Shown here piece after piece: positions 45,371 through 54,857 of a stretch of DNA of 64,000 nt. The DNA is taken from positions 186,001 to 250,000 of the forward strand of contig NZ_RBIN01000004.1 of assembly GCF_003633775.1 (NCBI RefSeq). Reading direction: 5' to 3'. Source of the DNA: Kushneria sinocarnis. Lineage in GTDB: Bacteria > Pseudomonadota > Gammaproteobacteria > Pseudomonadales > Halomonadaceae. The notes under the pieces were generated by a model. It searched no databases. It was not told the origin of the DNA and worked only from the letters and a program-made list of their open reading frames with translations. Position numbers and translations under genes: made by a program. Numbering within the stretch: position 1 is the first letter of the stretch; every line of letters starts with the position of its first letter.

Positions 45371-46837
45371 TCAGCTGCCGCTGCACCCGGGCATGTTGCC
45401 CAGACAGTAGTACTTGGTATCCAGATACTCCTCGAGACCGGCATGGCCGCCCTCCCGGCCCAGGCCGGACTGCTTGATGCCGCCGAACGGAATCGGGGCA
45501 CCGGTCATCTTCATGGTATTGACGCTGACCATGCCATAGTCGAGTCCGCGCATCATCTTCCAGATCCGGCGCACATCGTTGCTGTAGACATAGGCCGCCA
45601 GGCCGTATTCGGTATCGTTGGCGGAGCGGATCACCTCATCGTCATCATCGAAGAGGCAGACGCCGGCGACCGGCGAGAAGTTCTCCTCGCGAAAGACCCG
45701 CATGTCGGGGATGACGTCGGCCACCAGGGTCGGCATGAAGAAGTTGGCCCCCGGCGCCATGGACTGATCGCCGGCGATCAGCCGGGCGCCCTTGTCCAGC
45801 GCATCCTCGACCAGCTCGTTGGCGGTATCCACGGCACGCTTGTGAATCAGCGGGCCGATGTCGACCTCCATCATCCCGTTGCCCACCTTGAGCGCCTTCA
45901 TGTGCGCTGCAAAGCGTTCGAGGAACCGGTCATGGATGCGCCGGTGAACAAAGATCCGGTTGGCGGCGAGACAGTCCTGCCCGGCCGTCTGGAACTTGGC
46001 CGCCACGGCATGGGCCGCCGCCTCGTCGATATCGACATCATCGCAGACGATGAAGGGGGCATTGCCGCCCAGTTCGAGCGAGGTCCGCTTGACGCTGGAA
46101 GCGCTCTGGCGCAGCAGCAGCTTGCCGACCCGGGTCGAGCCGGTCAGCGAGATCGAGCGGATGCGGGTGTCGTTGCAGAGAATCTCGGAGACGGTCGCCG
46201 GTTCACCGGTGACCACGTTGAAGATCCCGGCGGGAATGCCGGCGCGCTCGGCCAGTTCGGCCAGCGCCAGCGCCGAGAACGGCGTCTCGTTGGCCGGCTT
46301 GACGATCACCGGGCAGCCGGCCGCCAGCGCCGCCCCCGCCTTGCGGGTAATCATTGCCAGCGGAAAGTTCCATGGCGTGAACATCACCGACACCCCCACC
46401 GGCTCCTTGATGGTGCCCAGCGCCGCATTGGGGATGTGGCTCGGAATGGTCGTGCCATAGGCGCGGCGCGCCTCCTCGGCAAACCACTGGATGAAGCTGG
46501 CACCGTAATCGACCTCGCCGCGCGCATCACCGAGCGGCTTGCCCTGCTCGAGCGTCATCAGCTGCGCGAGATCCTCCTTGTGCTCGTGCAGCAGGCGATA
46601 CCACTCGTTCAGACAGCCGGCCCGCTGATCGACCGTCATCGCCCGCCAGCCGGCGAAGGCGTTATCCGCCGCCGTCACGGCCTCGGTGATCTGTTCCGAC
46701 TCCAGCAGCGTGCAGTGGCCGATCACCTCGCCGTTGGCGGGATCAAGCACCGGCTCGTCGCTGCCCTGGTGGCCGGCAGTCCACTTGCCGCCCACGTAGG
46801 CCAGCTGACGAAACAGACGCGGATCATTGAGCTGCAT
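45371..46837 (-). CDS. doeC: Aspartate-semialdehyde dehydrogenase of ectoine catabolism (DoeC-like aldehyde dehydrogenase)
   Basis: 488 residues from ATG 46837 with GGGAGGG upstream. Aldehyde dehydrogenase motifs: FTPWNFPLAM, GSTRVGKLL, LELGGNAPF with the general-base glutamate, catalytic Cys about 289 in GQDCLAANR, and EENFSPVAG. Its sequence is of the succinate-semialdehyde dehydrogenase type; the eutB/eutC neighbours favour the ectoine-route enzyme that oxidises aspartate semialdehyde to aspartate. A plain GabD is the alternative. doeA, doeB and doeD are not in this window. Confidence 0.75.
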   Translation of the reverse strand: MQLNDPRLFRQLAYVGGKWTAGHQGSDEPVLDPANGEVIGHCTLLESEQITEAVTAADNAFAGWRAMTVDQRAGCLNEWYRLLHEHKEDLAQLMTLEQGKPLGDARGEVDYGASFIQWFAEEARRAYGTTIPSHIPNAALGTIKEPVGVSVMFTPWNFPLAMITRKAGAALAAGCPVIVKPANETPFSALALAELAERAGIPAGIFNVVTGEPATVSEILCNDTRIRSISLTGSTRVGKLLLRQSASSVKRTSLELGGNAPFIVCDDVDIDEAAAHAVAAKFQTAGQDCLAANRIFVHRRIHDRFLERFAAHMKALKVGNGMMEVDIGPLIHKRAVDTANELVEDALDKGARLIAGDQSMAPGANFFMPTLVADVIPDMRVFREENFSPVAGVCLFDDDDEVIRSANDTEYGLAAYVYSNDVRRIWKMMRGLDYGMVSVNTMKMTGAPIPFGGIKQSGLGREGGHAGLEEYLDTKYYCLGNMPGCSGS

Positions 46838-47030
46838 GATTACCCTCCCGGAGGCAGATTGCCTGATGACCGAATGACTCTCTGCCTCAAGGATGGCGCA
46901 TCAACGCCACGATTTCTTTTCGAACCTGGCGTGCTGCGGATGCCCTTTTTTTCCTGCAGCGCGGTGCAACCTGGCATTTTTTCGGCTCATGATGGGGCAT
47001 GGCGCGAGGCGCTGGCCGGCGCCCGAGACG

Positions 47031-47060
47031 AAAACGGCGCTGCCGGGGATCGGCAACGCC
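47031..47060 (-). terminator. Rho-independent terminator of the osmolyte ABC operon
   Basis: On the minus strand GGCGTTGCCG and CGGCAGCGCC (plus-strand 47051-47060 and 47036-47045) form a 10-bp stem with one G-U pair, followed by G and TTTTC. It lies 32 bp after the stop of the binding-protein gene. Confidence 0.8.
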
Positions 47061-47091
47061 GCAGGGAGGGCCGCCATCCGAAGCCCGACGG

Positions 47092-48060
47092 CTACCGGTC
47101 GTTGGCCTCGGCATGGAAGTGATCATCGAACCACTGCTGCGCCACGCTGGCCGGGTCCGCCTTGTCGACCTCGACCTGACGGTTCATGGCCTGCAGCTCT
47201 TCGGTGGTCAGGCGCGCGGAAACCTCATTGAGTGCCTTTCGGATCTCCGGGGTCAGCGCCTCTTCACGCACGATCGGCACGACATTCTGGGCCGGCACTA
47301 GGTCCCGGTCATCCTCCAGGATCACCCAGTCGTTCTGTTCAATGGCCCCCTGCGAGGAGAACATCCGCGCCACGTCGATGTCGCCATTGGCGAGCGCTCC
47401 GCGGGTCAGCGGGCCACCGGCATCGAGCGAGCGGAAATTGCCGAACGCCACGTCATAGACCCGCTTGAGCCCGGGCATGCCGGCGTCACGGGTGCGGGTC
47501 TCGGGCGGCCCGCCCAGCGTCATCTCGCCGGCTACCGGAGCAAGATCGCCGATCGTCTGCAGGTTGTACTTCGAGGCCGTATCACCGGTCACCACCAGCA
47601 CATCCCGGTCCTGGGCGGGAGAATACTCCAGTGCCGTCAGGGTATCGGGCAACGCCTTGTCGAGCGCGGCACCGACCTCGTCACTGTGTCTGGCATCGCT
47701 GTACTGCCCCTGCCGATCGAGATAGGCCAGTACCGCGCCGGTGTACTCCGGCAGCACGTCCACCTCGCCGTTCTGCAGGGCCGGAAAGACCACTTCACGC
47801 GACCCCAGATTGAGGCGGGTATTGACGTTCACCCCGCGGTCCTGCAGTACATCAGCATAGATGTTGGCCAGGATCAGCTGTTCGGAGAAATTGGTCGAGC
47901 CGATGGTCACGGTGGGCCCACCACCGCTGCCCTGCTCTCCCTGCGTCTGTTGCTGCGGCTCGTCATCTCCGCCGGAGCAGCCTGCCAGAACTGCCATGAG
48001 CAGCGTGCCGAGGCCCAGCCCCCGCAGCAGCCGGATGCCTGCCGTTTGACCTGTTCGCAT
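47092..48060 (-). CDS. Quaternary-amine/compatible-solute ABC transporter binding lipoprotein
   Basis: 322 residues with a lipoprotein signal (lipobox LAGC near residue 28) and a low-complexity Q/G linker. OpuAC-type binding domain: TVTIGSTNFSEQLILANIYADVLQDRGVNVNTRLNLGSREVVFPALQNGEVDVLPEYTGAVLAYL, as in OsmF/OpuCC proteins, which bind glycine betaine, choline or similar solutes. It is the last gene of a four-gene importer operon (ATPase, permease, permease, binding protein). Confidence 0.87.
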   Translation of the reverse strand: MRTGQTAGIRLLRGLGLGTLLMAVLAGCSGGDDEPQQQTQGEQGSGGGPTVTIGSTNFSEQLILANIYADVLQDRGVNVNTRLNLGSREVVFPALQNGEVDVLPEYTGAVLAYLDRQGQYSDARHSDEVGAALDKALPDTLTALEYSPAQDRDVLVVTGDTASKYNLQTIGDLAPVAGEMTLGGPPETRTRDAGMPGLKRVYDVAFGNFRSLDAGGPLTRGALANGDIDVARMFSSQGAIEQNDWVILEDDRDLVPAQNVVPIVREEALTPEIRKALNEVSARLTTEELQAMNRQVEVDKADPASVAQQWFDDHFHAEANDR

Positions 48061-48131
48061 TGCGTTTTTCCCTTGCTCGTTGACTGCATGACCGCCGTTC
48101 GCAAACCGGGTTCATTCCTGCCGATTCGCGT

Positions 48132-48812
48132 TCAATCGTGACGCAAACCCCGGGCCGTGACCAGTCGCTGCAGCCCGGCAAACAGCAGTTCGGTGGCCAC
48201 CGCCAGGATCGCCACCAGCACCGCCCCCACCAGCACCTGCACCAGATCGCGCACCGCCAGACCATCGATCAGATAGCGCCCCAGGCCGCCGAGCCCGACA
48301 TAGGCCGCCAGCGTGGCCGTCGACATCACCTGGACCGCGGAAGTCCGCACCCCGGCCATGATCAGCGGCATGGCGATCGGCAGCTCGACCTGCAAAAGCC
48401 GCTGCCACGGGGTCATGCCCACTGCCGTGGCCGCCTGGCGGATGGCCGGATCGACCCCCCGCATGCCGACAAAGCTGTTGGTCACCATCGGCGGGATCGC
48501 CAGCGCCACCAGCGCCACGATCACCGGAATGACGCCGTAGCCGACCAGCAGGAACACGAAGATGATCACGCCGAACGACGGGACGGCGCGGCCGATGTTG
48601 GTCAGGTTGATGGCCAGCAGTCCGCCGCGACCGCTGTGCCCCAGCCCGATCCCGATGGGCAGGGCAATCGCGGCGCCGATCAGGGTCGAGACCATCATGT
48701 AGAAGATGTGTTCGAGGCCGCGTTCGAGGACACCGTTGCTGCCCTGCCAGTGTGCCGGGTCGGCCAGCCAGCCGATCAGCCCCTGCAGCAGGGCCGGAAG
48801 GGAGTCGTTCAT
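48132..48812 (-). CDS. Compatible-solute ABC transporter permease (OpuCD/OsmW-type)
   Basis: 226 residues with about six helices and the BPD permease motif AATAVGMTPWQRLLQVELPIAMPLIMAGVR. The start at ATG 48812, with GGGAGG upstream, overlaps the previous stop (ATGA). It pairs with the adjacent permease as a heterodimeric pore; the two share the stretch LLQVELPIA-P-IMAG, reflecting an old duplication. Confidence 0.88.
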   Translation of the reverse strand: MNDSLPALLQGLIGWLADPAHWQGSNGVLERGLEHIFYMMVSTLIGAAIALPIGIGLGHSGRGGLLAINLTNIGRAVPSFGVIIFVFLLVGYGVIPVIVALVALAIPPMVTNSFVGMRGVDPAIRQAATAVGMTPWQRLLQVELPIAMPLIMAGVRTSAVQVMSTATLAAYVGLGGLGRYLIDGLAVRDLVQVLVGAVLVAILAVATELLFAGLQRLVTARGLRHD

Positions 48813-49447
48813 GATGTCCTCCCGCGCTGCCAGGGGGTGAGCCACCAGAGCAGACCGACCAGGGCCAGGTCGACCGCCACCGCCAGCAGTACCGACAGCA
48901 CGAAGCCGACCACCAGCGGGGTGGTGAAACTCAGCGTGAAGCCGGTAATGAAGAGCTGGCCCAGTCCGCCCTGGCCGATCAGGGCGGTCACCGTGATCAG
49001 CCCGATCACGGTGACCGCGGCGATCCGGATGCCGGCCATGATGACCGGCAGAGCGATCGGCAGCTCCACCTGCAAAAGCCGCCGCACGCGCGAATAGCCC
49101 AGTGCCCGGGCGGCTTCACACACCACCGGCGAGACACCGCGCAGTCCCTCGACGATGTTGCGAAACAGGATCAGCAGGGTATAGAGCGTCAGGCCGATCA
49201 GCGAGGTGGCCATCGACAGCCCGGTCAGCGGCATCAGCAGGATGAACAGCGCCAGCGACGGAATCGAAAACATGACCCCGGTGATCGCCAGTGACGGCGC
49301 GTACAGGCGCGGCCAGCGGATTGCCAGCAGCGCGAGCGGGAAGGCGATCAGCAGTCCGAACAGCAGCGACAGCCCCAGCAGCTGCACGTGCTGAATCAGT
49401 GCCGCCAGGATGTCATCGGTATGCGAGGCGATCCACTCCGGATTCAT
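48809..49447 (-). CDS. Compatible-solute ABC transporter permease (OpuCB/OsmY-type)
   Basis: 212 residues, about six helices, with the BPD motif AARALGYSRVRRLLQVELPIALPVIMAGIR. It overlaps the ATPase stop upstream and the second permease start downstream by 4 bp each, so all three are translationally coupled. Confidence 0.88.
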   Translation of the reverse strand: MNPEWIASHTDDILAALIQHVQLLGLSLLFGLLIAFPLALLAIRWPRLYAPSLAITGVMFSIPSLALFILLMPLTGLSMATSLIGLTLYTLLILFRNIVEGLRGVSPVVCEAARALGYSRVRRLLQVELPIALPVIMAGIRIAAVTVIGLITVTALIGQGGLGQLFITGFTLSFTTPLVVGFVLSVLLAVAVDLALVGLLWWLTPWQRGRTS

Positions 49448-50598
49448 GACAGTCGTCTCGTCAGCTGCACCTGGCTGATCACGCCCAGATAGCGGCCATC
49501 ATCGTCGACCACCGGCATGACATCGCCCGGCGCACTGATCAGGGCATTGAGGGCGCTGCGCAGGTTGGTACGCTCGTGCAGCCGGTGGCGCCAGGGCGTC
49601 AGCTCGAGCTGCTCGATCCGGCTGAGGCCATCGGCCTGCCTGAGGCGCTCCCAGTCGAGCCAGCCGAGCGGCCGGTGCGCCTCGTCCAGCACCACCACCC
49701 CGCTGCTGCCGGCCTGCTGCAGGCGGGTGCGCGCATCCCCCACGGTCGCACTGCCGGCCACGTGGACGCCGGGGTCGATCTCTTCGGGATCGAGCTGCTG
49801 CAGCGCCAGCCGTCGCAGTTCCCGATCGGCACCGATGAAATCGACCACGAATTCATCGGCCGGAGCCGCCAGCAGCCGGGTCGGAGTGTCGAACTGGGCG
49901 ATGCGGCCGTTCTGATTGAAGATGGCGATCCGGTCGCCCAGTTTCATCGCCTCGTCGATATCATGAGTCACCAGCACGATGGTCTTGCCCATGCGCGCCT
50001 GCAACCGCAGCAGCTCATCCTGCAGATGGGTGCGCACGATGGGGTCCACCGCCGCGAAGGGCTCATCCATCAGCAGGATCGGCGGATCGGCGGCCAGCGC
50101 CCGGGCCAGTCCGACCCGCTGCTGCTGTCCCCCCGAAAGCTGATGGGGATAGCGCCGGATCAGCCCGGCATCGAGGCCGACCAGTTCCACCAGCTCCTCG
50201 ACCCGGGCGGTAATGCGTGACTTCGGCCACTTCAGCAGCCGCGGCACGGTGGCAATGTTGTCGGCGATGGTCTGGTGGGGAAACAGCCCCGAGTGCTGCA
50301 TCACATAGCCGATGTGACGCCGCAGCTGAGTGGCATCGCTTTCCATGACATCCCGGTCACCGATACGGATGCAGCCGCTGCTGAGGGTCTCGAGGCGATT
50401 GATCATGCGCAGGGTGGTGGTCTTGCCACAGCCCGAGGGGCCGACCAGCACGGTCAGTTCTCCGGCCGGCAGGGTCAGATCCAGCGCCTCGACGGCGACA
50501 GTGCCATCCGGATAACGCTTGGAGACCGTGTCAAAGACAATGGCGTGGCTGTCCTGGGCAGCATGCTGAGTACGCTGGCGAGCGGCGGCAGTCGTCAA
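49444..50598 (-). CDS. Compatible-solute ABC transporter ATPase with CBS domains, TTG start
   Basis: 384 residues from TTG 50598; AGAGGA lies 7 nt upstream and no other in-frame start fits before the Walker A motif. GPSGCGKTT (Walker A), YPHQLSGGQQQR (signature), LLMDEPFAAVD (Walker B) and THDIDEA (switch) are intact. The C-terminal part (about 265-384) holds two CBS-like modules ending in GDVMPVVDDDGRYLGVISQVQLTRRL; in OpuA-type importers CBS domains sense ionic strength, so this importer is probably gated by salinity. Confidence 0.88.
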   Translation of the reverse strand: MTTAAARQRTQHAAQDSHAIVFDTVSKRYPDGTVAVEALDLTLPAGELTVLVGPSGCGKTTTLRMINRLETLSSGCIRIGDRDVMESDATQLRRHIGYVMQHSGLFPHQTIADNIATVPRLLKWPKSRITARVEELVELVGLDAGLIRRYPHQLSGGQQQRVGLARALAADPPILLMDEPFAAVDPIVRTHLQDELLRLQARMGKTIVLVTHDIDEAMKLGDRIAIFNQNGRIAQFDTPTRLLAAPADEFVVDFIGADRELRRLALQQLDPEEIDPGVHVAGSATVGDARTRLQQAGSSGVVVLDEAHRPLGWLDWERLRQADGLSRIEQLELTPWRHRLHERTNLRSALNALISAPGDVMPVVDDDGRYLGVISQVQLTRRLS

Positions 50599-50737
50599 CG
50601 AGCATTCCTCTACGGGTCAGATGGGTCGATACAGCCGGCCGTGAGCGGGCTACTGCTTTACAGTCACGGACCGGCAGGGTGGCCGACCCGAGCCCTCAAG
50701 CCTGGCGGAAGCCGGGCGCGGAAACAATCACTACCGC

Positions 50738-51280
50738 TCAGCGCCAGTACTGCGGCAGGGCGCCCTCCCGCCCCAGCAGCGGATCGGCGGCAGGCCGGCC
50801 GACAAAACCGATACGCTGGCGCGCTGCTGCAATGTCATCCTCGCCGCTGCGACACAGGTCCCAGTCCTGCTGATCGGGTGGATAACCCGCGGTCAGGGTG
50901 AAATCGCGACTCGCCTCGAGCCGGCAGTGGCCGACCCCGGCCGGCAGCACGATGACATCGCCCGCCTGAACCGTCACCCTTTCTCCGGACTCGCCGCCCA
51001 GCATCAGGGTTGCCGAACCCCGGAAGATGCCCAGCACCTCATGGGAGACACTGTGATAGTGGTGAAACCCGAAAACGCCGCCACGCCACTGCACCGGCCA
51101 CTCGTTGGCGTGAAACAGGGCTTCCAGCTGCTGCGCCAGCGCCTCGCCCTCCTCGAGTGACTGCCCCGGGCGATAGTGCAGCACCGGCAGTACGCTGTTG
51201 GGCGTGCGTCCATCGTCGTCGAACTGCCGGGTGGCAGGCGCCTGCGCCTGCCATGGCGTCGCATCGGCCTGAACTGGCAT
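50738..51280 (-). CDS. Cupin-domain protein (YjlB-like)
   Basis: 180 residues from ATG 51280, set by GGAG 6 nt upstream. Single cupin barrel: HHYHSVSHEVLGIFRG with metal-binding His/Glu, and GDVIVLPAGVGHCRLE with the second His. The length and flanking segments (FDDDGRTPNSVLPVLHYR; DWDLCRSGE) match the YjlB-like cupins, whose reaction is unknown. Confidence 0.8.
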   Translation of the reverse strand: MPVQADATPWQAQAPATRQFDDDGRTPNSVLPVLHYRPGQSLEEGEALAQQLEALFHANEWPVQWRGGVFGFHHYHSVSHEVLGIFRGSATLMLGGESGERVTVQAGDVIVLPAGVGHCRLEASRDFTLTAGYPPDQQDWDLCRSGEDDIAAARQRIGFVGRPAADPLLGREGALPQYWR

Positions 51281-51348
51281 GGCATGCTCCGTTGCTCTTG
51301 CCTGTATGCCCGGAGCATAGCAGGCCGGCGGGCTTTCGACCGTACGGC

Positions 51349-52065
51349 CTAGCGTCCGGCCCCGCCTCGCAGGGCATGCACGGCATACTGAATGCCCTCG
51401 AGGTAATCATCCTCGATGCCGAGATCGCGCAGATGCGCGACGGTATTGTCGAGATACTCCTGACAGCTGCCCAGCACTCCCTCACCGGTACTCAGGCGAT
51501 GGACGATATCGTGCTCCGCGAGCCCTTCGATGTAACGATCGTGCTCGGGATTGGCGACAAAGGCGATGCCGGGGAAACGGCCCTCCGACGTGGTCAGGGT
51601 GACCCAGTGCGGCACATAGGCACCAGTCAGCATCTCGCGTCGCCAGACCAGCAGCAATTCGGAGTCGAGATCACGCTCGGCTACCCGCAGCGCGACCCCC
51701 TCGCTGAAGCCGCCGGGCTGTAGTGACAGCATCAGGCCGGGCGCCTCCGGCGATCCCCGGCCCTGCTCCATGCTGAGACAGAAGTCGCGATGATAGCCTT
51801 CCAGGCGTACGGTCCGGCGTTCGGCCACCTCGATGCACGGATTCCACACCAGTGAGCCATAGCCAAACAGATAGACGCCATCGATGTGCTCGCTGCCCGC
51901 CGGCCGCTCGTTCAGCAGCTTCGCAATCGACTCGCGAAAGTCGTCGTTGGTCAACAGGGCCACTTCCGGATGCGTCTTTTCAAAGTGCGTACGGATGCGA
52001 TCCTGCTTGAGTGCTTCACGGGTCATGGCCACGGGCTGCGGCTCCCGGGCGGTATGGTCACTCAT
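51349..52065 (-). CDS. chaC: Glutathione-specific gamma-glutamylcyclotransferase (ChaC family)
   Basis: 238 residues. VYLFGYGSLVWNP is the ChaC substrate loop, followed by YHRDFCLSMEQGRGSPEAPGLMLSL, EGVALRV, and GSCQEYLDNTV. The enzyme would split glutathione to 5-oxoproline and Cys-Gly. An N-terminal extension of about 60 residues (TREALKQDRIRTHFEKTHPE) precedes the domain, common in bacterial ChaC proteins. Confidence 0.88.
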   Translation of the reverse strand: MSDHTAREPQPVAMTREALKQDRIRTHFEKTHPEVALLTNDDFRESIAKLLNERPAGSEHIDGVYLFGYGSLVWNPCIEVAERRTVRLEGYHRDFCLSMEQGRGSPEAPGLMLSLQPGGFSEGVALRVAERDLDSELLLVWRREMLTGAYVPHWVTLTTSEGRFPGIAFVANPEHDRYIEGLAEHDIVHRLSTGEGVLGSCQEYLDNTVAHLRDLGIEDDYLEGIQYAVHALRGGAGR

Positions 52066-52140
52066 GATGGCGGTCGTCCTGTTGTAATGTGTCTGCGGCA
52101 GGCGCCGGTCCCGCCATGGCCGGACCGGAAGCCGCGCTCG

Positions 52141-53448
52141 CTACTCCCTAGTGGACGACAGCTGATGCCCGCGCCGCAACAGGGCATTCAACAGGAGGGC
52201 GGCAAAGGTGGCCGTGCCGATGCCATCGAGCGTGAAGCCGCCCAGGTTCAGCGAAAAGTTGCCGGCCCCCAGCACCAGGGTCACCGCCACCACGATCAGA
52301 TTGGTGTTATCGCTCAGATCGACGCCGTTCTGCACCCAGATCCGTGCCCCGGCGGCGGCAATCAGGCCGAACACGACAATCGAGGTGCCGCCCAGTACCG
52401 GACCGGGAATGGTATGAATCAAAGCGCCGAACTTGGGTGAAAACCCCAGCACCAGTGCCATGATGGCGGCAATCACGAAGATCAGCGTGGAGAAGACCCG
52501 GGTAACGGCCATCACGCCGATGTTTTCGGCATAGGTGGTAACCCCGGTGCCGCCCACGCTGCCGGACACGATGGTGGCAAGGCCATCTCCCAGAAAGGCC
52601 CGGCCGATCCAGGGGTCCAGGTGACGCCCGCTCATGGCACTGACGGCCTTGACGTGTCCCAGGTTCTCGGCGACCAGAATGACCGCCACCGGCGCGATCA
52701 GCACCATCGCATGGGGGCTGAAGGCAGGCGCGGTAAAGGCCGGCACCCCGAACCAGGCCGCCTGCGCCACCGGCGCGAAATCGATCGGCGCGCCCAGCCC
52801 GAGGCCATTGGTCAGCAGCATGTAGATCAGATAGGCCGCCAGCAGGCCGAGCAGGATCAGCAGACGCTGCAGCAGCCCCCGGGTCAGAACGGCCGCGCCG
52901 CCGATGCAGAGCACCGTCAGCAGTGCCATCCAGCTGTCGAAGCCCGAGGCCGAGACGCTTTCGACCGCCACCGGCGCCAGATTGAGGCCGATCATGGTGA
53001 CGATGGCCCCGGTCACGACCGGCGGCATCAGCGCCTCGATCCAGCGGGTACCGACAGCCATCACCACCAGACCGATCAGCGCATACACCACGCCGCAGGC
53101 AATGATCCCCCCCAGCGCCAGTGCGATATCGGAGTTGGCGCCGCTGCCACCGTAACCGGTGGCCGCGATCACCACGCCGATGAAGGCAAAGCTCGAGCCC
53201 AGATAGCTGGGAATGCGCCCGCCGGTAATCACGAAGAACAGCAGGGTACCGATCCCCGACATGAAGATGGCCAGATTGGCATCGAACCCCATCAGCAGGG
53301 GGGCCAGCACCGTTGAGCCGAACATGGCCACCACATGCTGGGCCCCCATGGCCAGCATCTGACCGGCTGGCAGACGCTCATCCGGGGCGATGACCTCCCC
53401 CGGAACGCCGCTTTTCTTCCGCCACCGGGGAAACCAGGGCTCGGCCAT
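52141..53448 (-). CDS. uraA: NCS2-family uracil/xanthine permease
   Basis: 435 residues from ATG 53448 (GGAG 6 nt upstream). About 14 helices with QMLAMGAQHVVAMFGSTVLAPLLMGFD at the start, VAENLGHVKAVSAMSGR, GDGLATIVSGSVGGTGVTTYAENIGVMAVTRVFS (the conserved glutamate and NCS2 signature), and GPVLGGTSIVVFGLIAAAG. This is the UraA/RutG branch, so uracil or another pyrimidine is the likely cargo. Confidence 0.85.
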   Translation of the reverse strand: MAEPWFPRWRKKSGVPGEVIAPDERLPAGQMLAMGAQHVVAMFGSTVLAPLLMGFDANLAIFMSGIGTLLFFVITGGRIPSYLGSSFAFIGVVIAATGYGGSGANSDIALALGGIIACGVVYALIGLVVMAVGTRWIEALMPPVVTGAIVTMIGLNLAPVAVESVSASGFDSWMALLTVLCIGGAAVLTRGLLQRLLILLGLLAAYLIYMLLTNGLGLGAPIDFAPVAQAAWFGVPAFTAPAFSPHAMVLIAPVAVILVAENLGHVKAVSAMSGRHLDPWIGRAFLGDGLATIVSGSVGGTGVTTYAENIGVMAVTRVFSTLIFVIAAIMALVLGFSPKFGALIHTIPGPVLGGTSIVVFGLIAAAGARIWVQNGVDLSDNTNLIVVAVTLVLGAGNFSLNLGGFTLDGIGTATFAALLLNALLRRGHQLSSTRE

Positions 53449-53622
53449 GTCACTCTCCATGCAACGCTTCAATCGGATCGCGCGCATTCTACGCTGTTCA
53501 CGTCCGGGTCTTCACGTCCCGATTCATCTCACCTCGCCCATCGTCGGGCGGCCATTATCTTCTACCCTGACGGAATCAGCGGTCCATTCGCGACCGAAAT
53601 CGCATCAGCCAGGGAGGCGTCA

Positions 53623-54807
53623 ATGCGCTACGACTATGATTATCTGATCGTGGGGGCCGGCATGGTATCCGCCAATGCCACGGCCGGCATTCGCGAGCGC
53701 GACGAGCGCGGCAGCATCGGCATCGTCGGCAGCGAGCCGAACGGACCGGTCACCCGTCCGGCCCTTTCCAAGAAGCTCTGGACCGACCCCGAATTCGGCT
53801 TTGACAAGATCTGGATGAAGCCCGAAGACAAGGGCGCCACCCTGCATGCCGACACCCGGATCGTGTCGCTGGATCGTGACCACCGCACGGTGACCGCCGA
53901 CAACGGCGATGTCTTCGGCTACGGCCGGCTCTTGATTGCCACCGGCGGTGAGCCGAAGAAGCTCGATCTCGCCCCGAGCGAGCGCGTGCTCTACTTTCGC
54001 ACCGTCGAGGACTATCGCCGGCTGCGCGAACTGGCGGGTAGCCAGCGCCATATCGCCGTGGTCGGTGGCAGCTACATCGGTACCGAACTGGCCGCAGCGC
54101 TGGCCCTGAACGATACCCGGGTCACCCTGATTCACCCCGAACAGGTGCTGGGCGACAGGGTCTTTCCGCCGGATCTGGCCCGGCGCTTCCAGGAGATGTA
54201 TCACGCACACGGCGTCACCCTGATGGGCGGTCGTCGCCTGGCATCCGGCCGGCAGGATGACGACACGGTCACGCTGACGCTCGACAGCGGTGAAACCGTC
54301 GCCGCCGATGCCGTGGCTCTCGGACTGGGCGTCGAGCCGGTCTGCGATTTCGCCGCAGCCGCCGGCCTGGCCGTCGATGACGGCATCATGGTCGACGAGA
54401 TGCTGCGCACCAGCGACCCGAACATCTTCGCCGCCGGCGACGTGGCCTCCTATCCGGACAATCTGCTGGGCCGCCAGCGCGCCGAGCATGTCGACAACGC
54501 CAACCGGATGGGTCAGCAGGCCGGTGCCATCATGGCGGGCAGCGAGGCGCCCTATACTCATACACCCTATTTCTATTCGAACGTCTTCGAGCTGGGCTAT
54601 CAGGCCGTCGGCACCCTCGACAGTTCACTAAGGACCATCGAGGACTGGCAGGAACCCCAGTCCAGGGGCGTGGTGTACTATCTCGAGGAAGACGTGGTGA
54701 AGGGCGTACTGCTGGTCAACCTCAAGGAGCGGCTGGACGCCGCCCGGGAGGTCATCAAGGAGCGTACCCCGGGCGACCGCGAAGCGCTGATCGGCCGGAT
54801 ACGCTGA
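53623..54807 (+). CDS. FAD/NAD(P)-dependent oxidoreductase, AIF/ferredoxin-reductase-like
   Basis: 394 residues from ATG 53623 with AGGGAGG upstream. Two Rossmann folds (YLIVGAGMVSANAT at the start, IAVVGGSYIGTELAAALAL near 142) and the FAD motif NIFAAGDVASYPDNLLG. The C-terminal domain has TPYFYSNVFELGYQAVG as in apoptosis-inducing-factor-like reductases. There is no CxxC redox pair. Its partner and substrate are unclear; it could reduce a ferredoxin, quinone or NAD(P)-linked acceptor. Confidence 0.82.
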   Translation: MRYDYDYLIVGAGMVSANATAGIRERDERGSIGIVGSEPNGPVTRPALSKKLWTDPEFGFDKIWMKPEDKGATLHADTRIVSLDRDHRTVTADNGDVFGYGRLLIATGGEPKKLDLAPSERVLYFRTVEDYRRLRELAGSQRHIAVVGGSYIGTELAAALALNDTRVTLIHPEQVLGDRVFPPDLARRFQEMYHAHGVTLMGGRRLASGRQDDDTVTLTLDSGETVAADAVALGLGVEPVCDFAAAAGLAVDDGIMVDEMLRTSDPNIFAAGDVASYPDNLLGRQRAEHVDNANRMGQQAGAIMAGSEAPYTHTPYFYSNVFELGYQAVGTLDSSLRTIEDWQEPQSRGVVYYLEEDVVKGVLLVNLKERLDAAREVIKERTPGDREALIGRIR

Positions 54808-54857
54808 ACCCGACTGCCGGGGGCCTCGGTGGGTCTTCCGGCAGATCTGCAGAGGTA

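Noticed and set aside
43299-45386. A 695-codon minus-strand frame suggesting an eutC fusion protein
   Set aside because: The C-terminal half is EutC, but the upstream half is an out-of-frame reading of eutB (low-complexity Gly/Arg/Ala). EutC has its own GTG start with a good ribosome site.
44273-47122. A 949-codon plus-strand frame opposite eutB and doeC
   Set aside because: Antisense shadow with no domain features.
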